The notes under the pieces were generated by a model that worked only from the letters and a program-made list of their open reading frames with translations, did not search any database and was not told the DNA's origin. Positions 33,801 through 45,800 of a DNA stretch of 64,000 bases are shown here, one piece after another. The DNA lies in contig NC_088883.1 of the NCBI RefSeq assembly GCF_032884065.1, positions 33,773,354-33,837,353 of the forward strand, read 5' to 3'. The translations under genes and the position numbers were made by a program. Within the stretch, counting starts at the first letter, position 1. Every line of letters begins with the position of its first letter. Source of the DNA: Artemia franciscana (lineage: Eukaryota; Arthropoda; Branchiopoda; Anostraca; Artemiidae).

Positions 33801-36800
33801 AATCTTTTAGTCTTGTGGTCTGGAATAATCAAAAACACTCAAAGTCAAGTAACCGGGCTGAATAGAAGTATTATGAATCCTAGTTGATCGAGAAAATAAG
33901 ATCTGAGCCCCTTTTTTGAGCAAAATAAACTAATTTTCAAGTTTTTTCTGTACATAAGGACCCCCTTGATCAAGTCACTTACAGATATAAATTTCATGTT
34001 ATAAAATAAAACGGTTGGTCCTTTTCAGACGAACTAATATTTAGGAGAAAAAAATATTTTGACTCTTTTATCTCTTTCCCTAAACATAATGTCTGAAGTC
34101 TCCTTGCCGCTCTCTGAATGTTTGAACTCGACTACCCTGTCATTCCCTAAACATTACAGATACCCTACTTTTACTATGAATATACACCAAATATAAATGG
34201 CCAAAACCTTTAGATGGATCGGAGGAGAAGAACTTTTCACCGCCACCCCCTGCCTTCTTCACCAAGTCAAAATTTGGGGTCCAAATGTCACCCCCCGTCC
34301 CTCACACTTTCTTAAAAGTTTCAACTTGATCCCCAAGGCATTTCCCGTGATATTGGGGGCACGCTATTTTGATAATCATAGAGTAGAGTAAAACGCATAG
34401 ATACGCACAGTATGTTTAGATTTACTTCTGGTCCCACACCCAAGTCAAAAACTGAGATCCGTTTGACCGCCCAACAGCCCCCGGAAGTTTCAACTCGATT
34501 TCCTCACTCGTTATTGAGATATTACGGGTATCCTAGTTTCAGACGCGGGGTAAAAACCCGGTGTCTTATCAATTTACATCGCTACTTCATGGTGAATAGA
34601 TTCTAATCCTATTGAATAGATTCGGGCTTAAGTGCCGACGCTTTTAGGCATAAATGAGACAAAATATTTTCAGTCCTTCTCATCCCCTCCGCCAAGTTAA
34701 AATTGGAGGTTCATACGGTACACTAGGCCAATCCACATGGAAGAAACATCAGGACAGACAAGTCGAGACGTGGATAAGCCTTGTTAAGACGGACGTTGGG
34801 CCAATCGGAGGTTTCCGTCTTAATGGCCGCCACTAGGGCCCAAACAAGCTAAAGATAGTAAGATCATAGGCTCACAACCAAGCAGATCGGAGTTCAACCG
34901 TCTGTACTGTCCTCGCACCACGGCGAGTTGCCGGCGAGCTGATGTACTCATTGCAAGATAAGTAAGAAAATCCTCATCCTCCCACATAGGAACTCCCTGA
35001 AAATTTTAACTTGATCTCCCAAGACATTGCAATAACACTTTATTCTAAGAACTTGGCAACACTTACCGTCTTTTGACTTACATCGCTAATTAAGCATGAA
35101 TACATTTTGTTTATCCAATCTTTTCAACACAAAACTTAAAGTCCTCCTCTCCCTCCCCATTTCTTCTCAAGCAGTATCAAATAGCTTCGACTCCATCCTC
35201 CGAGCCGTCTCGGAGATATTGCTGGTAATCTGAATGCACATAATGTATTTTAGTCTAGTCCTATTTTCTCAACAAAGTTATAATTCAATGTCACCTTGCC
35301 CCCCCGCCCCATCCTTCCCACTCAAAACTCACAAAAGACATGATACCCAAAGCTGTTTGACATATTTGGTGATATATCATGTTGACAGCCTGAGAATGCA
35401 TACGCAGGGTTTGGCCCCTGTCTTCTGCCCCTACGCAAGGTTTGAAATCCCCTTGTCCCCCTTTCTTTCCCTATATTTCCTTCCTGAAAAATTTACTCTT
35501 GGTATCGTACATCCAAAACTACAGTTTCAAAACAAGAATAGTTTATTTATTTATCTTTGATCAAATTTTGACAGGCAGATACACCTGATCTGAATCAAGA
35601 AAAACGGAATATTTGTCCAGAGTACCTACCTTCATCAAAAGACGTGAAATCCAACTGCAAAAGTAAAATGCAAAATTTAGCTTAAGACTGATGTCCAATA
35701 TCTAAAAAAAAAAACACAAAACAAAAGAAAAATCAAACAAAAAACAAAACACCAAACTGAGTCGTTAGATGGAATTCTTGGTTGTTGTTTTTTTTTTTCA
35801 GGAGACTAATACAAGCTTCCAGTCCAGCATTACCAACGTGGTACAATTGTACCGTTTTTGGTGTAATTTGGAGGTCCTGGCACAATTGGACTTTTTTTCA
35901 GTGCAATAGAAATTTTCTGGTACATTAGGCTTTTACATGCTCCTTTCTGACTCAGAGATCTTTTCAAGTTTTAGTTTAGCGAAAATTGTCTTCTTATTAC
36001 AGCGAAGTTTCAGTCTTCTGTCCATAAGAAATAAATCAATTTCTTGCAGTACAATTTGAGTTAGAAAACTGGCACAATTTATTTCTAAATTGGCAACACT
36101 ATTCTCGTCTTATAAGTTTCCCTTAGTTTTTGAGATGGTCTTTATTCTTAAATTTCGGTAAAAAGGTAGCAAGACCCTACGTTTCCTTGTTTTGTCCTTA
36201 TGAAAAAGCAAAGTAGTTCCTCCTCCCCCCCTTGGAAGAATATAAATCAACAAGATGGAGGAGCATCAACCAACTTCGAAACCACAAGGACCCCGAGTGA
36301 TGTGATTCCAATTGCTTTTTGCAGAAGAAAAAGATAGGGAAAATAACACACAAAAAGCAATCTTACCTGGAATAGACCTTGCACAATCAGAGACTTAAGG
36401 ACCTCTAGATACTTTGCCTGGTCCCGAGTAATATCACTCAGTCGTTTCTTCGTTTCTTCAATAACATTTCCAACATGATCATCTTGAGCCTTTAAAACCC
36501 TCAAACGAGCTTGATTCAGCATTGTCGAAGATTGACTTGAAAAAAAAACGGTAAGTAAAACTATCAAAGATTGACTTGAAAAAAAAATGTTAGGTAGAAA
36601 CGGTAAAGTAAAATTGTCGAAGATTGATTTGAAAAAGAAACGGTAAAACTGTCGAAGATTGACTTGAAAGGAAACGGTATGTAGAAACGGTAAATAAAAT
36701 TGTCAAAGATGACTTGACAAAGAAATGGTAGGTAGAAACGGTAAATAAAATTGTCGAAGATTGACTTGAAAAAGAAAAGGTAAGCAGAAACGGTAAGTAA

Positions 36801-39800
36801 AACTTTCGAAGATTGACTTGAAAAAGAAACGGTGGGTAGAAACGGTAAATAAAATTGTCGAAGATTGATTTGAAAAAGAAACGGTGAGCAGAAACAGTAA
36901 GTAAAACTGCTGAAGATTGACTTGAAAGAGAAACGGTAGGTAGAACAGTAAATAAAATAGCCGAAGATTGACTTGAAAAAGAAACGGCAAGCAGGAACGG
37001 TAATTAAAACTGTCAAAGATTGACTTGAAAAAGAAACGGTAGGTAGAAAAGGTAAATAAAATTGTGGAAGATTGATTTGAAAAAGAAACGCTAAGTAAAA
37101 CTGTCAAAGATTGACTTGAAAAAGAAACGGTAGGTAGAAACGGTTGATTTTGAAAAAGCGGTAAGCAGAAACGGTAAGTAAAACTGTCGAAGATTGACTT
37201 GAAAAAGAAACAGTAGGTAGAAACGGTAAATAAAATAGTTGAAGATTGACTTGAAAACGGTGGGAAGAAACGGTAAATGAAACTGTCAAAGATTGACTTG
37301 AACAAGAAACGGTAAGTAGAAACGGTAAGTAAAACTACTGAAGATTGACTTGAAAGAGAAACGGTAGGTAGAAACAGTAAATAGAATTGCCGAAGATTGA
37401 CTTGAAAAAGAAACGGTAAGCAGGAACGGTAATTAAAACTGTCAAAGATTGACTTGAAAAAGAAACGGTAGGTAGAAAAGGTAAATAAAATTGTCGAAGA
37501 TTGATTTGAAAAAGAAACGGTAAGTAAAACTGTCAAAGATTGACTTGAATTAAATAAAATAAAATAAAACAAATTTTTTTTAGCTGAAAGTAAGGAGCGA
37601 CATTAAAACTTAAAACGAACAGAAATTACTCCGTATATGAAATGAGTTGTCCCCTCCGCAATCCCTCGCTCTTTACGCTAAAGCTTTTAATTGTTTTAAA
37701 AAGTAGAATTGTGGCAAAGAGTCAAACTTTAGCGTAAAGAGCGAGGGATTGCGGAGGGGAAAACTCATTTCATATACGGAGTAATTTCTGTTCGTTTTAA
37801 GTTTTAATGTCGCTCCTTACTTTCAGCTAAAAAAATTTGTTTTTTTTTTAATTAATTTCTGAACGTTTTTGGATTAATGCATGTTTGGTTTTGGCTCTCC
37901 GCACATAAATTATTAAAATGAAATTGTATATTAATTCTTTTTTGGGCTAAATGGCTTTCTCTTAGTTTTGATCAGACGATTTTGAGAAATAAGGGGTGGA
38001 GAAGGAGGCCTAGTTGCCCTCCAATTTTTCGGTTACTTAAAAAGGCAACTAGAACTTTTACTTTTTAACAAACGTTTTTATTAGTAAAAAATATACGTAA
38101 GTTAAGAATAAACTTACGTAACAAACTTTCATGACCTTATATTTTTATTATGTATACGAGGGGGTTTGTACCCTCGTTAATACCTCGCTCTTTACACTAA
38201 ATCGTAAGTTTTGTCCCAATTCTTTAAGAATGACTCCTGAATCAGAAAGGCCGTAGAATAAATAGTCAAAATTACCAAAAATACTTTAGTATAAAGAGCA
38301 AGGTATTTATCTCCTCCTAAATACCTCGCTCTTTATGCTAAAGTATTTTTAGAACCTCTCATATGCGTAATAATCTCTGTTCGTTTTGAGTTTCAATGCT
38401 ACTTCTTCCTATCATTTGAAAAAACGTTTTCATGTTTATTTTTCATTGTTTTCTTATAGTAATGCTAGAGAATCCTGCGCCCTTGTCATTGAATTTGTCT
38501 TCCCCCATGACAGATTCCTCCAAGGAAAGATCCTCCAACATAGCTCCCTCTCCTCATCCCCACCCCCAAACAAAATAGAATTCCCCTGAAAACGTCCTGT
38601 ACACTTCCCAATAACCATTACTATATGTAAACACTGGTCAAAGTTTGTAACTTGCAGCCCCTCCCCCAGGGATTGTGGGGGAGTAAGTTATCCCCAAAGA
38701 CATAGTTATTATGGTTTTCGACTATGCTGAAAAAAATGGCTATCTCAAAATTTTGATGGGTTAACGTTGGGAAAAAAATGAGCGGGGGAGGGGGCCTAGA
38801 TGCCCTCCAATTTTTTTGGTCACTTAAAAAGGGCACTAGAACTTTTCATTTCCGTTAGAATGAGCCCCCTTGCGACATTCTAGGACCACTTGGTCGATCC
38901 GATGACCCCTGGGGAAAAAATAAAAAAACAAACAAATAAACACGCACCCGTGATTTGTCTTCTGGCAAAAAAATACAAAATTCCACATTTTTATAGATAG
39001 GAGCTTGAAACTTCTACAGTAGGGTTCTCTGATACGCTGAATCTGATGGTGTCATTTTCGTTAAGATCCTACGACTTTTAGGGGGTGTTTCCCCCTATTT
39101 TCCTAAATAAGACAAATTTTCTCAGGCTCGTAACTTTTGATAGGTAAGACTAAACTTGATGAAACTTATATATTTAAAATCAGCATTAAAATGCGATTTT
39201 TTTTATGCAGCTATTGATATCAAAATTCAATTTTTTAGAGTTTTGGTTACTATTGAGCCGGGTCGCTCCTTACTACAGTTCGTTACCACGAACTGTATAA
39301 AAAGAAACGGAAGGTAGAAACGATAAATGAAATTGTTGAAGATTGATTTGAAAAAAAAACAATTGACAATTTGAAAAAAAAAAAAGGTAAGCAGAAACGG
39401 TAAATAAAACTGTCGAAGATTGACTTCAAAAAGAAACGGTGGGTAGAAACGGTAAATAAAATTGTTGAAGATTGAATTAAAAAAGAAACGGTAAATAAAA
39501 TTGTCAAAGATTGACTTGACAAAGAAATGGTAGGTAGAAACGGTAAATAAAATTGTCGAAGATTGACTTGAAAAGAAAACGGTAAGCAGAAACGGTAAGT
39601 AAAACTTTCGAAGATTGACTTGAAAAGAAACGGTGGGTAGAAACGGTAAATAAAATTGTCGAAGATTGATTTGAAAAAGAAACGGTAAGCAGAAACAGTA
39701 AGTAAAACTGTCGAATATTGACTTGAAAAAAAACGGTAGGTAGAAACGGTAAATGAAATTGTTGAAGATAGATTTGAAAAAGAAACGGTAAGTAAAACTG

Positions 39801-42800
39801 TCGAAGATTAACTTGAAAAAGAAACGGTAGATAAAAAAGGTAAATAAAATGGTCGAAGATTGATTTGAAAAAGAAACGGTAAGCAGTAACGGTAAGTAAA
39901 AATGCCGAAGATTGACTTGAAAAAGAAACGGTGGGTAGAAACAGTAAATAAAATTGTTGAAGATTGAATTAAAAAAGAAACGGTAGGTAGAAACGGTAAA
40001 TAAAATTGTTGAAGATTGAATTGAAAAAGAAACGGTAAATAAAATTGTTGAAGATTGAATTGAAAAAGAAACGGTAGGTAGAAACGGTAAATAAAATTGT
40101 CAAAGATTGACTTGACAAAGAAATGGTAGGTAGAAACGGTAAATAAAATTGTCGAAGATTGACTTGAAAAAGAAACGGTAAGCAGAAACGGTATGTAAAA
40201 CTTTCGAAGATTGACAAACGGTGGGTAGAAACGGTAAATAAAATTGTCGAAGATTGATTTGAAAAAGGAACGGTAAGCAGAAACAGTAAGTGAAACTGTC
40301 GAAGATTGACTTGAAAAAAACGGTAGGTAGAAACGGTAAATGAAATTGTTGAAGATTGATTTGAAAAAGAAACGGTAAGTAAAACTGTCGAAGATTAACT
40401 TGAAAAAGAAACGGTAGATAAAAACGGTAAATAAAATGGTCGAAGATTGATTTGAAAAAGAAACGGTAAGCAGTAACGGTAAGTAAAACTGCCGAAGATT
40501 GACTTGAAAAAGAAACGGTGGGTAGAAACGGTAAATAAAATTGTCGAAGATTGATTTGAAAAAGAAACGGTAGGCAGAAACAGTAAGTAAAACTGTCGAA
40601 GATTGACTTGAAAAAAAAACGGTAGGTAGAAACGGTAAATGAAATTGTTGAAGATTGATTTAAAAAAGATACGGTAAGTAAAACTATCGAAGATTAAATT
40701 GAAAAAGAAACGGTAGGTAAAAACGGTAAATAAAATGGTCGAAGATTGATTTGAAACAGAAACGGTAAGCAGAAACAGTAAATAAAATTGTCGACGATTG
40801 ACTTGGAAAAGAAATGGTAGGTAAAAACGGTAAATAAAATTGTTGAAGATTGAATTGAAAAAGAAACGGTAAGCAGAAACGGTAAGTAAAACTGTCGAAG
40901 ATTGACTTGAAAAAAAAACGGTAGGTAGAAACGGTAAATGAAATTGTTGAAGATTGATTTGAAAAAGAAACGGTAAGTAAAACTGTCGAAGATTAACTTG
41001 AAAAAAAAAGGTAGGTAAAAACGGTAAATAAAATGGTCGAAGATTGATTTGAAAAAGAAATGATAAGTAGAAACGGTAAATAAAATTGTCGAAGATTGAC
41101 TTGAAAAAGAAATGGTAGGTAGAAACGGTAAATAAAATTGTTGAAGATTGATTTGAAAAAGCGGTAAGCAGAAACAGTAAGTAAAACTGTCGAGGATTGA
41201 CTTGAAAAAAAGAACGGTAGGTAGAAGATTAACTTGAGAAAGAAACGGTAGGTAAAAACGGCGAATAAAATGGTCGAAGATCGATTTGAAAAAGAAACGG
41301 TAAGCAGAAACAGTAAGCAAAACTGTCGAAGATTGACTTGAAAAAGAAACGGTAGGTAGAAACGGTAAATAAAATTGTCGAAGATTGATTGTAAAGAAAG
41401 TTGTAAGAAAGAAAAAGTGAAAATACTACTTTTGGAAGTTTTATAGAAGCATCTGAGGAAAACCGAGGAACGTCAATATTATTGTTTTTTCCCCTTAATT
41501 TCCATCAAATGGCTATCAGACTTCCATAAGTTCTTCAAAATCACAAATTTTTGCACAATAAATACTCATTAACAGCTCTTGACTCACTTTTGCCCCACAG
41601 TGCATTACAAAAAACTCTTTGAATAGCCTGGTCTCAAGGGCTATCTGTTTCAGATTTTCAGGGAATTATCTGAGTATTCCTCAGGTTTCCAGCACAGTTC
41701 TTTTTAAAATTCCTTACTTTCTTACAATCATTTGCAGACTCCAGAGAACACTCCAAAGAGCTCATAGTATGAAAAATACTCAGGAGTGAAATTTTGAAAA
41801 ATATGCACGTGTACTTTGTTGTTGGGTAGATATATTTAAGGCATCTATAGATATTTTAAAGAAGAGACAAATTGTTTAGTTATTATCAAAGCATGAAGAA
41901 GTCAACTGAAAAGGAGATGATTTATCTAGAGATTTTGATTGTGCAGGAGTGAGTAGGAAGAGCTGTATTGGTACCGGCCAGCCTAGTGGCCTTAAACAGC
42001 TGGGGACAGGCATCTCATGTACCCGTACGTCCCACAATCAACAATAATGTATTAATTTATAAAATAGTGTGCACCCATTGTTTGCTGACTGGAAGGTAAT
42101 AGTGCTTCCAGTGGCTAGTTTTTCTAATGAAGGAGTCAAAGAGGTAAAAGGACTTGATAATAGTCTATATACCTCTCTATAATTTTTGGAACTGGAACTG
42201 GATCATTTAGCTTTTCCATTCAGCATTACCATATTTGAGACCAAAAAACATATTTTAGAAAACTAAATTGTCCCTTTATGATTATGATTCTACTATAACT
42301 ATTATTGTATTAGAAATATACTTGTTGCTTACATCTTCTTTTGTAGTTCTACTGCCTTTTCTTTTCTGTCGTAAGTCTCCATTATCTTCAGTCTATGCTG
42401 TTGCACAAGTCTCCCTTTCTCAATATTGAATTCCTCCTCTGCTTTAGCATCGATTTCTTCTACTTTCTCATTAGCTTCTTGCTCAATAAAACCCATCATT
42501 TGCTTAATCTATGAAAAAAATTAAATTTAAACTTGAAAAATTAGTTCAACTGCTGCTCAACAAAGCCCATCATTTACTAAAACTATGAAACAAATTAAAT
42601 TTGTGCTTAAATTATTAGCTAAATCCTTGCTCAAGAAACCCATAATTTACTTAATCAATGAAAAAGAATATATTTGTAAAATTAGGTAAATTCCTGGTCA
42701 ATGAAACCCATCATTTGCTTCAAACATGAAATAAAGAAAATTTATACTGAAAATATTAGCCCAATTCTTGCTCAATAAAGCCCATCATTTGTTTTAACCA

Positions 42801-45800
42801 AAAATAAATAAAATTTTAAATTAAAACATCAGCTCAATTTTTGCTCAATAAAGCTCATCATTTGCAAATCCATGAAAAATATAAAATCCATGCTTGAAAA
42901 TTAGCTCAATTCTTCCACAATAAAGCCCATCATTTGCTTAATCTATTTAAAAAATTATGTTCTTTTTTTATACAATTTTAGAAAGACAAAAAAGTATCTT
43001 CAATTTGATTAAAATTCTCGGAATTCCAACGGGGAGGATCTTTTGTTTTTCCAATTTTCTTTAAAAAAAACATTTTTTCTGAGTGCCTGGTATTTAAAAA
43101 TAACATTCTTTTATAAAAAACTTGAGAGTAAAAAAAAATGAATCTTTTGAGTGTTTGTACCAGCCTAGTTATCCATATACTTTAGTAATGCAGCCTTTAG
43201 GTTTAAGATGTAAAAATAGTCAATACTTGTGCAAAAGGTATACTTGAAAACAATGTTTGAAAACATTAATGAAAATTAAAGCTCTTAGACACAATATCCT
43301 TCCAAATAAAATTTCATTAAGATCCGATCACCTGTTCGTAAGTTAAAAATACCTCATTTTTTCTAATTTTTCCGATTTAACTCTCCCCCCAGTCCTCCCC
43401 AGATGGTCGAATCGGGGAAACGACAATTTTTAATTTAATTTGGTCGGTTCTTGGTACGCCTGCCACATTTCACCGTCCTAGCTTACCTGGAAGTGCCTAA
43501 AGTAGAAAACTGAGACAGACACAGACACTTGGTAGGTTTGGCCATAAAAAGCCAAATCAAAGAGGAAAAATCCAATCAAACTGGGCAGACCTGCAGCCAC
43601 ACACACACACCCGCCTCGGTGCCTGGGGCAACACCCCAGTCCCTCCCTTTGAACAGCTCTGACCATACTGTTACATTTATGGTTTTGTTGCTGCACTATT
43701 CTATTGTCTTAGCAATGAGACTACCCTTTGGCCTGCTCTGTTTTTGTTTAAAATAAATTAAAAATAAACTTTTTTTCCCAGATTTGATTGCAACAAGAAA
43801 CATACTGACAAGACATTCATTAACAGAGAGTACCATACTTGTAGGCAAAATAGCTAGTAAAATCTTTTAAAATATACAGCTGAAAAAAAAATTTCTCTTA
43901 GTTATTTTATTTATTTTCTCCCCTTTTTTAACTGCCTTGCTGATTAAAAAGAAACCCAATTATTCCCACTTTTTCTGGGCATTATTCTTCTTCAGCAACA
44001 AAACAAATCTTCTTCTGTGACTGCTTATCTCCTTTATCTTACTAATGCTCATGATTGACAAGAGACAATATAACTAACACTCTCATTTCAAGACAGCCTT
44101 TTGTGTCCAGGGGCGGATCCAGGGGCAACCCCCAAATTCTCTTATACGCCCTCATTCCGTTTTTTAAATCTTTTTTAATCCAATTTGGTCAATTATTGGT
44201 TTGATTGTCATGTTAGACTCCCCAAGATGTTTCTCTAGATCCACCTTTGTTTGTCTGACAATTAAACTGGACATGACTCTGAAATCAAGTTTTGCTAAAT
44301 CTTTAGAAAGTAAGAATTTTGCTATTAGTTTTTAGAGTAAATTTACATTGTAAGACTAAAATAAAATACAGCTTATTTGGGGCTTTCTTCTCCCTCAGTT
44401 ACACTTCTCATCTTTTTCTAATTGAGCCTTGACAGAACCAAGACAGTCTGGGTGCCTATCCAGGGGTCCTCATGGGGCTATTGTCCCCTACGATTTTGAA
44501 AATTTCCTTTTTTTAGTTTTACTTGAAAAAATATAAAATACAACAAAATTACTTCCTCTTCTAGATTTTGAAAAATATACCATTTTTGTATCTTCAATAA
44601 AAAAGAAAAGGAAAAAAATTCTTGCCCCTCTCTCTATATTTCTGCAAATCGAAATCTCTGTACCTATCTCCTTTTGAGGTTAGAAATACCATTAAACTGA
44701 AATAATAGTTGTATATGTTACAGTTAAACTGGAGGTGACTCTGATAATCAGGTTCATAGAATTTTGCTAAATTTAATAAGGTACAATAAGAATTTTGTTA
44801 TTGTTTAGGATAAACTTATATTGCAAAACCATAGTTAAATACAGCCTCTTCAGTGGTTTTTCTTCTTCAACTATATTTCTCTTTTCTCTTATAATGTGTC
44901 AAGAGCAATAGAGTTCCCATCTCCTTTTAAGGTTTATACAAGATGAAGTTTTCAAGAAATTATTAGATGTTGAATGGAATGGTGTTCCCTGGAAATACCT
45001 GTGGGATGTGTTTTATGTTTCATCATTCATATTATCAAGTATGGAGCAATTAACAGGTCAAGATGGATCTATATTTGCTCCAAAGTGCAAATTAAGGTAA
45101 TTAATTACGGTAATATGCAGAAAAATACTAGTTTTGCTGGTGTTTTTTCAAGATTTAGATTATAAACCAACCACTAATGAGAAGTGAGGACAAACAAATA
45201 ATACAAATCACCAAAGCCAGCAATTTTTGTAGATACTGGGATACATGAATGTTCTATTCAAATACACAACAGTTCTTGCAATATAATTAGCTCTGAAGTG
45301 CAAATTAAGGTAATTAATCAAGGTAATATGCAAAAAAATACTAATTTTGTTGGTGTTATTCAAGATTTAGATTACAAACCAACCACTAATGAGAAGTGAG
45401 GACAAACAAATAATGCAAACCAACAAAGCCAACAATTTTGTAGATGCTGAGATATATGAATGTTCTATTCAAATACATCACAGTTCTTGCAACTAATTTG
45501 CTCTGAAGTGCAAATTAAGGTAATATAACAAGCATGTTATAGCAGTTTCATACCCCTCCCACTTAAGAGCTAGGCAGCACCCTAAGTACCTATACAAAAG
45601 TTTGCTGATTTGTTGTTGTTGTTTTTTTCAAATAGGCTTTATTTTGTGTTATGAACCAATGTTGATGAAAAATTGTCCTTTTGCTAGCAAGTGTGATTTA
45701 GGGTAAATCTAAGCACAAAAAAATAATACAAACCCAAAAAATTAAAAACACTTTTGTACATAAAATAGCCTATAAATACAAAATACTAGGTTACATAGGA

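Larger units (their letters stand above)
31240..36366. other. V-ATPase E intron 3
   Basis: Contains a GC-richer segment (32550-32935), SINE copy 3 (33478-33755), degenerate repeats (34060-35240) and a possible LINE tail (34735-34950). The 35240-36240 stretch is plain. No other gene is seen. Confidence 0.5.

Noticed and set aside
35618-35660. A 25-nt candidate micro-exon on the - strand (TTTTGCAG...GAAG|GTAGGT) in V-ATPase E intron 3
   Set aside because: 25 nt would shift the frame, and exons 3 and 4 already join to give the standard protein without it.
36703-37572. A 289-codon open - strand frame as a protein-coding gene
   Set aside because: It is made of the stop-free 52-bp array inside V-ATPase E intron 2 and runs across frames of the same repeat. 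No independent coding evidence.
40694-41320. A 208-codon open - strand frame
   Set aside because: Same array artefact as the frame at 36703-37572.
43478-43756. Overlapping 72-75-codon frames in the GC-richer block
   Set aside because: No recognisable protein. The block contains a CA-repeat and short palindromes and looks repeat-derived.
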